From an uncultured Rhodospirillales bacterium (GTDB taxonomy: Bacteria > Pseudomonadota > Alphaproteobacteria > Acetobacterales > Acetobacteraceae): a DNA stretch of 55,643 nucleotides. Position 1 is the stretch's first letter, and the number at the start of each line of letters is the position of its first letter. Shown here piece after piece: positions 32,473-41,282 of the stretch. Under the pieces are notes generated by a model. That model saw only the letters and a program-made list of their open reading frames with translations, ran no database searches and was not told where the DNA came from. Both the position numbers and the translations under genes were made by a program. Location: positions 1 to 55,643 of the forward strand of contig CAIYCW010000083.1 of the NCBI GenBank assembly GCA_903924855.1. The letters run 5' to 3'.

Positions 32473-33933
32473 ATGATGCCGATGATGGATCTGCTTGCCC
32501 AGGTACTGCAGGTCATGGCGATCATCGCCTTGATGATCGCGCTGTTCCTGGCTGGTGTTTATGTTCACGACGTCACCCAGAAGCGCCACACCATCCTGCG
32601 CAACTTCCCGGTGGTGGGCCATTTCCGCTATTTCGCCACCCATTGGGGCGAATATATGCGCCAATATCAGTATCTTCCGGATTGGGAGGAGCGCCCGTTC
32701 AACCGGCTGGAGCGCAACTGGGTGGGGCGTTCCGCCAAGGGGGAGTCAAACCTGATCAGCTTCGGCTCCGAAGCCTCGCCGGCCTTTGCCTTCCGCAACG
32801 CGCCGTTCCCGGTGCTGGATGAGGAGAAGCATGGCTTTCCCGGCAAGCTGATCGGCGTGGCGGAAGGGCCGGGTTCGTCCACGCCCTATCTTGCCAAGAG
32901 CTTCTTCAACGTCTCCGGCATGAGCTACGGCGCACTTTCGTCGGCGGCCGTGCTGGCGCTGTCACAGGGGGCGAAGGCGGCGGGGATCTGGATGGCCACC
33001 GGGGAGGGCGGGCTGTCCAGCTATCACCTGGAGGGCGGTGCTGACATCATCATGCAGATCGGCACCGCCAAATACGGCGTGCGCAACGCGGATGGCACGC
33101 TGTCCGAGGAACGTCTGCGCGAGATCGCGGCCCACCCGCAGGTGAAGATGTTCGAGGTGAAGCTGGCGCAGGGCGCCAAGCCCGGCAAGGGCGGCATTCT
33201 GCCCGGGCACAAGGTGACGGCGGAGATCGCAGCCATCCGTGGCATTCCGGAAGGCCAGGACAGCATCAGCCCGAACCGGCATCTGGATATCGGCAACATC
33301 CACGAGCTTGGCGCATTCGTGCAGCGGGTGCGCCGCGTGACCGGCAGGCCGGTGGGGGTGAAGTTCGTGGCGGGGCAGCCCGGGTTTCTGGATGACTGGA
33401 TGACGGATTGCGCGCTGCATCCGGAGCATTGCCCGGACTATATCCACATCGATGGCGGCGAGGGTGGCACCGGGGCGGCGCCGGCCGCACTGGCCGATTA
33501 CGTCGGCATGCCGATCACCCAGGCGCTGCCTTTGGTGGTGGCGGCACGCGAGCGGCACGGGCTGCAGGAGCGCATCCGCATCTTCTCCGCCGGCAAGCTG
33601 ATCACCCCGGACAAGGTGGCCTGGGCGCTGTGCATGGGCGCGGATTTCGTGGTGTCCGCCCGCGGCTTCATGTTCGCGCTGGGCTGCATCCAGGCGATGA
33701 AATGCGGCAGCGGGCGCTGCCCGACCGGGGTGACCGCGTCCGAGAAGAAGCTGATCGCGGGGCTCGATCCGGCCGACAAATCGGTGCGCGTCATGCACTA
33801 CGCCCAGCGGCTGCGCGAGGAGGTGGAGATCATCGCGCATTCCTGCGGGCTGAAGGACCCGTCCGAGTTCACCGAAGCGCATGTGACGGCGATCGAGCGC
33901 GGGGTGGGCGGGTTCCGCAACCAGGTGGCGTAG
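32473..33933 (+). CDS. FMN-binding glutamate synthase domain protein, membrane-anchored
   Basis: A 486-residue protein with one N-terminal membrane helix (IIALMIALFLAGVYV), then the FMN/iron-sulfur central domain of glutamate synthase: SGMSYGALSSAAVLALSQGA near residue 145, GEGGLSSYH near 175, HIDGGEGGTGAAP near 320 and a Cys cluster GCIQAMKCGSGRCPTGV near 410. The glutaminase half is absent, so it probably acts on ammonia or another amino donor, or on a different substrate. GGAGAG precedes the ATG. It is a stand-alone gene followed by a hairpin. Confidence 0.85.
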   Translation: MMPMMDLLAQVLQVMAIIALMIALFLAGVYVHDVTQKRHTILRNFPVVGHFRYFATHWGEYMRQYQYLPDWEERPFNRLERNWVGRSAKGESNLISFGSEASPAFAFRNAPFPVLDEEKHGFPGKLIGVAEGPGSSTPYLAKSFFNVSGMSYGALSSAAVLALSQGAKAAGIWMATGEGGLSSYHLEGGADIIMQIGTAKYGVRNADGTLSEERLREIAAHPQVKMFEVKLAQGAKPGKGGILPGHKVTAEIAAIRGIPEGQDSISPNRHLDIGNIHELGAFVQRVRRVTGRPVGVKFVAGQPGFLDDWMTDCALHPEHCPDYIHIDGGEGGTGAAPAALADYVGMPITQALPLVVAARERHGLQERIRIFSAGKLITPDKVAWALCMGADFVVSARGFMFALGCIQAMKCGSGRCPTGVTASEKKLIAGLDPADKSVRVMHYAQRLREEVEIIAHSCGLKDPSEFTEAHVTAIERGVGGFRNQVA

Positions 33934-33976
33934 GAAAGAAGGCCTTCTTTCTTGTGCAAAAAGCAGCTTTTGCCTT
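33934..33976. terminator. Hairpin and diverged AT-rich repeat, copy 4
   Basis: Immediately after the preceding stop codon is a perfect 18-base palindrome, GAAAGAAGG/CCTTCTTTC (33934-33951), followed by TTGTGCAAAAAGCAGCTTTTGC. Base order matches the repeat at 53562 (GAAGAAAG, CTTCTTT, TTGTG, AAAAAG, AGC), so this is a diverged member of the same family. It is placed as a terminator between two convergent genes. Confidence 0.55.
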
Positions 33977-33988
33977 GCTGCCTTGAGG

Positions 33989-34876
33989 CTACCCACCCTC
34001 CGCAACCAACCCCTCGCGGATCGCCCGCAGCTCTTGCAGGCGATCCGCGGACAGTTCGGGGTAGCGCATCCCCAGAGCTTCCAACGTGTCGACCACGATC
34101 TGGGAGACAATCAACCTTGCGTTCTTCTTGTCGTCGGCCGGGACCACATACCAGGGCGCATGATCGGTGCTGGTCGCTGACAGACAGTCCTCGTAGGCGG
34201 TTCTGTATTGCTCCCAATACAGGCGCTCCTTGATGTCGTCCTGGCTGAACTTCCAGTTCTTGTCCGGCTGATCGATCCGGTCCAGGAACCGTTTGCGCTG
34301 CTCCTCCTTCGAGAGATGGAGGAAGATTTTCACGATCTGGGTGCCGTTGTGGTGCAGGTGGCGCTCCAGATCGAGGATGGACCGAAAGCGCTCCTGCCAG
34401 AGATGGCCATCGTGGCGCGGCCGGTCGGGGATGTTTTCGCTGCGCAGAATATCGCGGTGCACGCGCACGATCAGCACCTCCTCGTAGTAGGAGCGGTTGA
34501 AGATGCCGATCCGTCCGCGCTCCGGCAGGTTGCGTGTGGTCCGCCACAGGAAGTCGTGCTGCAATTCGGTGGCGCTGGGGTGTTTGAAGCTGAACACCTG
34601 GCAGCCCTGGGGATTGACGCCGGACATCACGTGCCGGATCGCACCGTCCTTTCCGGCACTGTCCATGCCCTGAAAGATCAGCAGAACGGCGTTCTGATTG
34701 GCGGCGTATTGCAACTGCTGCAGCTCGCTCAGCCGTTCGACATGGGCCGCCAGGATTTTCCTGTAGTGGTCCTTGGAGCCGTACACCTTGTCGATCGAGG
34801 TCGGCCAGGATGTGAGATCGACCGTATCACCTTGGCGAACCTGGTGATCTTTGATGCGGATCGCTTTCATGTTCAT
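33989..34876 (-). CDS. ppk2: Polyphosphate kinase 2 family protein
   Basis: A 295-residue PPK2-type enzyme that transfers phosphate between polyphosphate and nucleotides. The Walker A segment [19 protein letters not shown] is near residue 70, the Walker B-like [17 protein letters not shown] near 125, and the lid-module residues [18 protein letters not shown] near 185. The short single-domain length fits the class that converts AMP or ADP to the higher nucleotide; the exact class cannot be fixed. ATG 34876 or the second ATG at 34870, which has GGA in front, may be the start. Confidence 0.92.
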   Translation of the reverse strand: MNMKAIRIKDHQVRQGDTVDLTSWPTSIDKVYGSKDHYRKILAAHVERLSELQQLQYAANQNAVLLIFQGMDSAGKDGAIRHVMSGVNPQGCQVFSFKHPSATELQHDFLWRTTRNLPERGRIGIFNRSYYEEVLIVRVHRDILRSENIPDRPRHDGHLWQERFRSILDLERHLHHNGTQIVKIFLHLSKEEQRKRFLDRIDQPDKNWKFSQDDIKERLYWEQYRTAYEDCLSATSTDHAPWYVVPADDKKNARLIVSQIVVDTLEALGMRYPELSADRLQELRAIREGLVAEGG

Positions 34877-34965
34877 TCCACGCGGCAGGCGCGGGTGCCG
34901 CGCCCTGTTGGGGGACAGTAGCGCAAATCCGCGGGGGCGCCGGGAATTCGATGGCGCCGGGCATG

Positions 34966-35036
34966 ATTATTTTTATTGTTTTTCTGGAGTTTTTTAATCA
35001 AATTTCCTACGATAATCGAAATTCATAGGTGATTTT
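34966..35036 (+). promoter_or_regulatory. AT-rich putA promoter region
   Basis: This stretch is unusually AT-rich for the window. It holds a good -10 box (GATAAT at 35011-35016), a weak -35 area in the T-run upstream, a dyad AATTTC...GAAATT around 35001-35022, and the AGGTGA ribosome site just before the ATG at 35037. AT-rich dyads of this kind suit Lrp-type regulators, and such a gene follows putA. The exact start of transcription is inferred. Confidence 0.45.
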
Positions 35037-38000
35037 ATGAACCCGTCGCCCCATCGCCTCGCCATCCGTGCCCGGATCCGCGCGCCGGAGGAGAGCATCC
35101 TGGATCTGGCCCGCGAGGCGGCGCTTGCGCCGGACCTGCTGGGCGCGGCGCAGGCCCGCGCCAGGGAATTGGCCGCCGGCGTGCGCCATGCGCGGCGCGG
35201 GGCGTCCGGCATCGACGCGCTGATGCATGAATTCGCGCTGTCCAGTGCCGAGGGTGTGGCGCTGATGTGCCTGGCGGAGGCGCTGCTGCGGATTCCGGAT
35301 GCCGCGACCCGCGACCGGCTGATCGCCGAGAAGATCGGCGGTGGCGATTGGGCGTCCCATCTCGGGCATTCGGCGTCGATGTTCGTCAACGCCACTGCCT
35401 GGGGGCTGCTGCTGACCGGGCGGCTGATGCCACGCGCGGAGCTTGGCGGGCTGGGCTCCACCCTGTCCGGCCTGCTGCGGCGCGGCGGTGCGCCGCTGGT
35501 GCGTCAGGCGGCGGAGCTGGCGGTGCGGCTGCTGGGGCGACAATTCGTCACCGGGGAGACGATCGAGGATGCGCTGCGCCATGCGCCGTCCCGCGAGGCG
35601 CGCGGCTATCGGTTCTCCTACGACATGCTGGGCGAGGCTGCGATGCATGCGGCCGATGCGGATCGGTATTTCCGCGCCTATGCGCATGCGATCGATGCGA
35701 TCGGCCGGCATGCCAAAGGCGCGGGGCCGATCCGGGGGGCCGGGATTTCGGTGAAGCTCTCCGCTTTGCATCCGCGCTACAGCCGGGCGCAGCGCAGTCG
35801 GGTAATGACCGAGCTGCTGCCGCGGCTGAAGGCGCTGCTGGAGATGGCGCGCGCGCATGATATCGGGCTGAACATCGATGCCGAGGAGAGCGAGCGGCTT
35901 GATCTGTCGCTGGATCTGCTGGAGGCATTGGCCACCGATCCGGAATTCACCGGCTGGGATGGCATCGGCTTTGTGGTGCAGGCCTATCAGAAGCGGGCGC
36001 GCGCGGTGATCGATGCGATCGTGGCGCTGGGCCAACGCACCGGGCACCGGCTGATGGTGCGGCTGGTGAAGGGCGCCTATTGGGACACCGAGATCAAGAA
36101 CGCGCAGATCGGGGGTTTTTCCGATTATCCGGTGTGGACGCGCAAGGACCACACCGATGTGTCCTATCTCGCCTGCGCGCGCGCCATGCTGGCGGCACCG
36201 GAGGCGATCTATCCGCAATTCGCCACCCACAATGCGCTGACCATCGCCGCGATCGAGACCTTGGCGGGAGAGGCGGAGTACGAGTTCCAGTGCCTGCATG
36301 GCATGGGCGAGGGTGTGTATGACGGACTGGTGTCTCCCAACGGGCGGGCCTGCCGCATCTATGCGCCGGTGGGCTCGCATGAGACGCTGCTGGCCTATCT
36401 GGTGCGGCGACTGCTGGAGAACGGCGCCAACACTTCCTTTGTGAACCAGATCGTCGATCCCGCGATCGATCTCGACCGGCTGGTGGAGGACCCGGTGGTG
36501 CGCACCTTGGCGCAGGGCGGCACGCGGCATCCGGCCATCAGGCTTCCGGCCGATCTCAGGCCCGGGCGGCGCAATGCGGCGGGGGTCGATCTGGCGGATG
36601 AGGTCGTGCTGACGCAGCTGGAGGCCGAGCTTGCCGCCGTGCCGTCGCACTTTCACGCAGCACCCGCATTGGTGACGACAGGCCAGGCGGAGGCGGTGCG
36701 GGTGGTGCGCAATCCGGCGACCGGCGCCGTGATCGGCGAGGTGGCGGAAGCCACGGTGCCGATGGCTCGGCAGGCGGTGGCGGATGCGCGGTTCGACGCG
36801 GAGCTGGAGACGCGCTGCGCCATGCTGGAGCGCTGGGCCGATGCGCTGGAGGCGAACCGCCCTGCCCTGTTCGCCCTGCTGCTGCGCGAGGCCGGCAAGA
36901 CGCTGCCCAACGCGGTCGCGGAGCTGCGCGAGGCGGTGGATTTCTGCCGCTATTACGCGGCCACCGCCCGCGCCGATCTGCGGCACGCAACCCCGATCGG
37001 CCCGGTTGTCTGCATCTCGCCGTGGAACTTCCCGCTCGCCATCTTCGTGGGCCAGATCGCGGCGTGTCTGGCGGCCGGCAATCCGGTGCTGGCCAAACCC
37101 GCCGAGCAGACGCCGCTGATCGCGGCCGAGGCGGTGCGGCTGGCGCATCTGGCCGGCATTCCCGCCGCCGCCTTGCAGCTGTTGCCAGGGGCCGGTGAGA
37201 CGGTGGGAGCCGCCTTGACCGCCGATTTGCGCATTGCCGGCGTGATGTTCACCGGCTCCACTCAGGTTGCCAAGCTGATCGAGCGGGCGCTTGCGTCACG
37301 CGCGGATGATCCGGTGCTGATCGCCGAGACCGGCGGGCTGAATGCGATGATCGTGGACAGTTCGGCCCAGCCGGAACAGGTGGTGGGGGATGTGCTGGCC
37401 TCCGCCTTCGACAGTGCGGGCCAGCGCTGCTCGGCGCTGCGCATCCTGTGTCTGCAGGAGAGCTGCGCGGATGCGGTGCTGGCGATGCTGAAAGGGGCGA
37501 TGGCGCAGCTGCGCCTGGGCGATCCGGCGGAGCTTGCCACCGATATCGGCCCGGTGATCGACGAAGAGGCGCGCGAGGCGCTGCTGGCGGCGATCCGGGC
37601 CGCAGGCGCGACACCGGGCAAGGTGCCCGAGGGCGGCATGTTCGTGGCGCCGGTTGTGATCGAGACCGATCTCGATCATCTGCCGACGCGTGAGATATTC
37701 GGCCCGGTGCTGCATGTGGTGCGCTGGCATGGCGAGGCACTGCCGGCGCTGATCGATCGGCTGAACGCGCTGGGCTATGGTCTGACGCATGGCGTGCATT
37801 CCCGCCTTGACGGGGTGGTGGCGCAGGTGACCGGCCGGATCCGGGCCGGCAACATCTATGTCAACCGCAACATCGTGGGGGCTGTGGTGGGCGTGCAGCC
37901 CTTTGGGGGCGAGGGTCTGTCCGGCACCGGGCCCAAGGCGGGTGGGCCGCTGATCCTGCATCGGCTGGTGCGCGGCACCGATCCTGCCCTGCCGGAGTCT

Positions 38001-38351
38001 CTGGTGCTGCCGGGGCCGACCGGGGAGGAGAATATCTGGTCGCTGCATCCGCGCGGCAAGGTGCTGTGCCTGGCCTCCAACGAGGTGGAGCGGGCGGCGC
38101 AATATGAGGCGGCCTCGCGGGCGGGCTGCCCGGTTGCAACCGAATCCCCCTCGGCCATTCTGACCGATGCAACGGGCGACGCGCTGGTGACGCTGCGCAG
38201 GCGGATGGCGGCGCAGGAGGGGGCGATCGTGCCCATCATCACCCGCCAGGATGGTGCCTATCCGGTCTGGCGGCTGCGCGCGGAGCGCTGCGTCAGCACC
38301 AACACCGCGGCCGCCGGCGGCAATGCGGCGCTGCTGGGGCAGATGGCATGA
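35037..38351 (+). CDS. putA: Bifunctional proline dehydrogenase / L-glutamate gamma-semialdehyde dehydrogenase
   Basis: Oxidises proline to glutamate in two steps, feeding electrons to quinone through FAD. The 1104-residue protein has an N-terminal helical arm, the PRODH barrel (about 160-480: VKLSALHPRYS, RLVKGAYWDTEIK, YAPVGSHETLLAYLVRRLLENGANTSFVN) and the aldehyde dehydrogenase domain (about 560-1030: PWNFPLAIFVGQ, FTGSTQVAKLI, the Glu in ETGGLNAMIVD and catalytic Cys in GQRCSALR). The ribbon-helix-helix DNA-binding domain of trifunctional PutA is absent, so regulation must come from elsewhere, probably the coupled Lrp-type gene. It is peripherally membrane-associated in this family. Confidence 0.96.
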   Translation: MNPSPHRLAIRARIRAPEESILDLAREAALAPDLLGAAQARARELAAGVRHARRGASGIDALMHEFALSSAEGVALMCLAEALLRIPDAATRDRLIAEKIGGGDWASHLGHSASMFVNATAWGLLLTGRLMPRAELGGLGSTLSGLLRRGGAPLVRQAAELAVRLLGRQFVTGETIEDALRHAPSREARGYRFSYDMLGEAAMHAADADRYFRAYAHAIDAIGRHAKGAGPIRGAGISVKLSALHPRYSRAQRSRVMTELLPRLKALLEMARAHDIGLNIDAEESERLDLSLDLLEALATDPEFTGWDGIGFVVQAYQKRARAVIDAIVALGQRTGHRLMVRLVKGAYWDTEIKNAQIGGFSDYPVWTRKDHTDVSYLACARAMLAAPEAIYPQFATHNALTIAAIETLAGEAEYEFQCLHGMGEGVYDGLVSPNGRACRIYAPVGSHETLLAYLVRRLLENGANTSFVNQIVDPAIDLDRLVEDPVVRTLAQGGTRHPAIRLPADLRPGRRNAAGVDLADEVVLTQLEAELAAVPSHFHAAPALVTTGQAEAVRVVRNPATGAVIGEVAEATVPMARQAVADARFDAELETRCAMLERWADALEANRPALFALLLREAGKTLPNAVAELREAVDFCRYYAATARADLRHATPIGPVVCISPWNFPLAIFVGQIAACLAAGNPVLAKPAEQTPLIAAEAVRLAHLAGIPAAALQLLPGAGETVGAALTADLRIAGVMFTGSTQVAKLIERALASRADDPVLIAETGGLNAMIVDSSAQPEQVVGDVLASAFDSAGQRCSALRILCLQESCADAVLAMLKGAMAQLRLGDPAELATDIGPVIDEEAREALLAAIRAAGATPGKVPEGGMFVAPVVIETDLDHLPTREIFGPVLHVVRWHGEALPALIDRLNALGYGLTHGVHSRLDGVVAQVTGRIRAGNIYVNRNIVGAVVGVQPFGGEGLSGTGPKAGGPLILHRLVRGTDPALPESLVLPGPTGEENIWSLHPRGKVLCLASNEVERAAQYEAASRAGCPVATESPSAILTDATGDALVTLRRRMAAQEGAIVPIITRQDGAYPVWRLRAERCVSTNTAAAGGNAALLGQMA

Positions 38352-38818
38352 GGCCGCTCGATCCGATCGACCGCGCCATTCTGGCCGCCCTGCAGCTTGA
38401 TGGCCGCACCGCGATCTCGGCGCTGGCGCGGGAGGTCGGCCTGTCCAACACCGCCTGCACCGAGCGGGTGCGCAATCTGGAATCGGCGGGGATCATCACC
38501 GGCTACACCGCGGTGCTGGATGCAGCGAAGCTGGGTCTGGGGCTGACCGCCTTCATCGAGGTGTCGCTGGAGCGGATCTCGACCGAGACCTTCGAGCAGT
38601 TCAAGGCGGCGATCCTTGCGATCCCGCAGATCGAGGAATGCCATATGGTGGCCGGCGGGTTCGACTATCTGCTGAAGGTGCGGGTGGCGGATATGGCGGA
38701 ATACCGCCATTTTCTGGGCACCGCGCTGTCACAGGTGCCCGGCATCCGGCAGACCCATTCCTATCCGGTGATGGAGGAGCTGAAGACCGGGCCGCATCTG
38801 GCGATACTCTCCGCCTGA
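38348..38818 (+). CDS. Lrp/AsnC-family regulator, probable PutR
   Basis: A 156-residue feast/famine regulator. The N-terminal helix-turn-helix is DGRTAISALAREVGLSNTACTERVRNLESAGIITGYTAVLD, followed by the RAM ligand-binding domain with GGFDYLLKVRV near residue 105. The ATG overlaps the putA stop (ATGA), so it is translated with putA. Lrp-type activators called PutR respond to proline in other alphaproteobacteria but are usually divergent; here it is downstream. Binding in the AT-rich region before putA is the natural expectation. Confidence 0.9.
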   Translation: MRPLDPIDRAILAALQLDGRTAISALAREVGLSNTACTERVRNLESAGIITGYTAVLDAAKLGLGLTAFIEVSLERISTETFEQFKAAILAIPQIEECHMVAGGFDYLLKVRVADMAEYRHFLGTALSQVPGIRQTHSYPVMEELKTGPHLAILSA

Positions 38819-38826
38819 TCGAAATC

Positions 38827-38854
38827 GTATGATGAGTTTCTGATTTCATCATAC
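38827..38854. promoter_or_regulatory. NikR-type operator 1
   Basis: GTATGA (38827-38832), sixteen bases, then TCATAC (38849-38854). This is exactly the GTATGA-N16-TCATAC arrangement of the Escherichia coli nik operator bound by nickel-loaded NikR. The symmetry extends to 13-base arms (38823-38835 and 38846-38858). It lies about 70 to 97 bases upstream of the TonB-dependent receptor start and 9 bases after the Lrp-type gene. Confidence 0.75.
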
Positions 38855-38879
38855 GATTCGGATTGAGCTTTGTCATACA

Positions 38880-38907
38880 GTATGCAAAACCCTTCAAAAC
38901 GTCATAC
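38880..38907. promoter_or_regulatory. NikR-type operator 2
   Basis: GTATGC (38880-38885), sixteen bases, then TCATAC (38902-38907), one mismatch from the NikR consensus. An extra TCATAC precedes it at 38873-38878. The centre is 53 bases from the centre of operator 1, about five helical turns. A dyad AAAACGT-CAT-ACGTTTT (38896-38912) overlaps its right arm, directly before the GGAGG ribosome site. Binding here would block the promoter and translation start region of the receptor gene. Confidence 0.65.
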
Positions 38908-38923
38908 GTTTTGGAGGATGCAA

Positions 38924-41053
38924 ATGAGGCTGCGCTATCCCGGGACCATCTGGATCGCACTTGTCCTGGCATTGTCAGCCCGCCCGAGCGCAGCCCAGGA
39001 GACGCCATCAGCCCCGAAGGATGCCGGCACCGATATCGGCACGGTCTCGGTGGTCAGCTCCCGGGCCGATGTGCTGGGGATCGCCGGCACGGCGAGCGAG
39101 GGAAGCGTGACGAAGGAGGAACTGGCGCTGCGCCCGGTCTACCGGGTTGGCCAGTTGCTGGAGACGGTGCCTGGCCTGGTGGTCACCACCCATGCCGGTG
39201 AAGGCAAGGCGAACCAGTATTTCATCCGTGGCTTCAATCTGGATCACGGCACCGATTTCGCGACCTATGTCGATGACATGCCGGTCAACCAGTCCACCCA
39301 CACGCATGGGCAGGGCTATTCGGATGTCCATTTCATCCTGCCGGAGATGCTGAGCGGGCTCGATTACACGAAAGGGCCGTTCTATCCCGAGATCGGCGAT
39401 TTCGGGGCGCTGGGCTCCGCCCATATGCAGCTGGCCGACACGATCCCCACCCAAGTCTCCGTCAGCGCCGGCACGCTGGGCGAGCAGCGCGTGTTCCTGG
39501 GTGGCACCGAGATGCTCGCCAATGGCGACCGGATCCTGGGCGCCCTGGCCTATGGCCATCTCGACGGCCCCTGGTCCCATCCGGACAACTATGTCAGCTA
39601 CAACGGCGCGCTGCGCTACACGCATGGCGACAGGTCGGACGGGTTCGACCTCACCGCCATGGCCTATCGCGGCACCGGCAACTTCACCACAGACCAGCCG
39701 GTGAGCGCCTATCAGAACCGGCTGATCACCCGGTTCGGCTCGCTGGACCCGAGCGATGGCAACATCACCGAGCGGCAGAGCCTGTCAGGCCATGTCTTCA
39801 AAAGCGGCGATGACTGGCAATGGGTCACCAGCGCCTATGTCATCCATTCCCGCCTCACGCTGTGGAACAACTACACGCATTATCTGGTCGATCCGGTCCT
39901 TGGCGATCAGGAAGAGCAGAACGAGAACCGTCTCACCCTTGGGGCGCAGAGCGTGTTCCAACACGACCACAGCATCGCCGGGTTCGAGACGGAGAACGAG
40001 ATCGGCATCATGGCGCGCCACGATTCCGAATATATCGACCGCCGGCACACGCAGTTCCGCAAGGTGCTGGCGGACTGTCCCAACAGCCCGTTCGGCGGTG
40101 GCGCCTATACGTGCAACGCCGATCGCGTGTCGCTTGACGATGTGGGGATCTGGATCAGCAACACCACGCATTGGACGCCCTGGCTGCGCAGCGTGGTCGG
40201 GCTGCGCGAGGAATATTACGCGGGGCATGATCGCAGCCTGGTGACCGGCTTCGTGGGCCATGCCAGCCAATCCATGCTGCAGCCGAAAGGCAGCCTGATC
40301 ATCGGCCCGTTCGCGGACACCGAGCTTTATATCAGCGCCGGCCAGGGGTTTCACAGCAACGATCTGCGCGGCGTGCTGGGCACGGTGCCGACGCTTGGCG
40401 TGTCCAACCCCAATCAGACAACGCCGTTGATGACCAAGATCGTCAGTGAGGAGATCGGGCTGCGCAGCAACGCGATCCCGGGGACGATCCTGACAGCCGC
40501 GCTGTTCCGCGAGGATTTCGACAGTTTCCTCACCTATGACGCCGATAACGGCGTCGACAATTCCGGCCCGCCGGCGCGGTTGGAGGGGGTGGAGCTGTCC
40601 GCCCAGGTGCATCCCACGCCGTGGCTGGAGTTGAATGCCGATCTGAACTTCACCCATAGCCGCTATCATGTCGGCAATCTGGACGCGTACGGGCTGGGCG
40701 GGCGTTTCATTCCGCAATCGCCGAATTTCATCGGCTCGATCGGCGCGCTGGTGGACAATCTGGGGCCGTGGTTTGGCGGTGTCGAGATGCGCTGGCTCGG
40801 GGCCTATCCGCTGGTCGATGACAACTCGTTGCGCTCACCGGGCTACAAGGAGGTCAATCTGGATGTGGGATACAAGTTCAGTGAGCATGCGAAACTGCAG
40901 CTGAGCGTGTTCAACCTGTTCAACACCCGCGCGGCGGCGTCGCAATATGCTTACACGTATCAGGTGAGCCCAGGTGCGGCGCCTGAGACCGGTGCCACCT
41001 ACCATCCGCTGGAGCCGCTGTCGGCGCGGGTGACGTTCACGCAGACATTCTGA
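38924..41053 (+). CDS. TonB-dependent outer-membrane receptor, probable nickel receptor
   Basis: A 709-residue outer-membrane barrel. Residues 1-24 are a signal peptide. A TonB-box-like DIGTVSVVSS follows, then the plug domain (about 60-170: GQLLETVPGLVVTTHAGEGKANQYFIRGFNLDHGTDFATYVDDMP). A His-rich loop, QSTHTHGQGYSDVHF, lies near residue 125. The barrel ends in a terminal Phe (ARVTFTQTF). GGAGG stands just before the ATG. The substrate is not evident from the protein family. The two NikR-type operators upstream point to nickel or a nickel chelate. No inner-membrane transporter or nikR gene lies nearby. Confidence 0.85.
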   Translation: MRLRYPGTIWIALVLALSARPSAAQETPSAPKDAGTDIGTVSVVSSRADVLGIAGTASEGSVTKEELALRPVYRVGQLLETVPGLVVTTHAGEGKANQYFIRGFNLDHGTDFATYVDDMPVNQSTHTHGQGYSDVHFILPEMLSGLDYTKGPFYPEIGDFGALGSAHMQLADTIPTQVSVSAGTLGEQRVFLGGTEMLANGDRILGALAYGHLDGPWSHPDNYVSYNGALRYTHGDRSDGFDLTAMAYRGTGNFTTDQPVSAYQNRLITRFGSLDPSDGNITERQSLSGHVFKSGDDWQWVTSAYVIHSRLTLWNNYTHYLVDPVLGDQEEQNENRLTLGAQSVFQHDHSIAGFETENEIGIMARHDSEYIDRRHTQFRKVLADCPNSPFGGGAYTCNADRVSLDDVGIWISNTTHWTPWLRSVVGLREEYYAGHDRSLVTGFVGHASQSMLQPKGSLIIGPFADTELYISAGQGFHSNDLRGVLGTVPTLGVSNPNQTTPLMTKIVSEEIGLRSNAIPGTILTAALFREDFDSFLTYDADNGVDNSGPPARLEGVELSAQVHPTPWLELNADLNFTHSRYHVGNLDAYGLGGRFIPQSPNFIGSIGALVDNLGPWFGGVEMRWLGAYPLVDDNSLRSPGYKEVNLDVGYKFSEHAKLQLSVFNLFNTRAAASQYAYTYQVSPGAAPETGATYHPLEPLSARVTFTQTF

Positions 41054-41080
41054 TCGCCTGATTTGGCGTGGACGCGGTCG

Positions 41081-41115
41081 GGCCGGGCTTGTGCGGGACC
41101 CCGTCCGGCCCGGCC
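41081..41115. terminator. GC-rich hairpin after the TonB receptor gene
   Basis: An 8-bp stem (GGCCGGGC / GCCCGGCC) closes a 19-base loop, starting 28 bases beyond the receptor stop and 48 bases from the end of the convergent DUF2474 gene. It is probably a shared 3'-end structure; no T-run is seen. Confidence 0.4.
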
Positions 41116-41162
41116 GGCTGGCAGCCTGCGTCTCGGCGCTTTCGAGGACGGTGTGTGGCGCG

Positions 41163-41282
41163 TCAGCGGGCCAGCAGCAGGGCCTTCAGGACGGTGCGGA
41201 GCAGCAAGGCGAGCGTGCCGACCACTGCGACGCCTGCCACCCAGAGCAGCAGGAACCAGCCGAGCCTGCGTGCGGTGCTCAA
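41163..41282 (-). CDS. DUF2474 / CydX-like small oxidase subunit
   Basis: A 39-residue peptide that would read STARRLGWFLLLWVAGVAVV and continue into a second hydrophobic half: one membrane helix with Arg residues at both ends. This is the pattern of DUF2474 peptides found after cioB/cydB and comparable to CydX. The start is TTG at 41282, overlapping the cydB stop (TTGA), so translation is coupled. It would be an accessory or stabilising subunit of the bd-type oxidase in the inner membrane. Confidence 0.75.
   Translation of the reverse strand: MSTARRLGWFLLLWVAGVAVVGTLALLLRTVLKALLLAR

Noticed and set aside
35007..37148. A 713-codon open frame on the minus strand
   Set aside because: It is antisense to putA, whose both catalytic domains are complete; long antisense frames are expected at this base composition.
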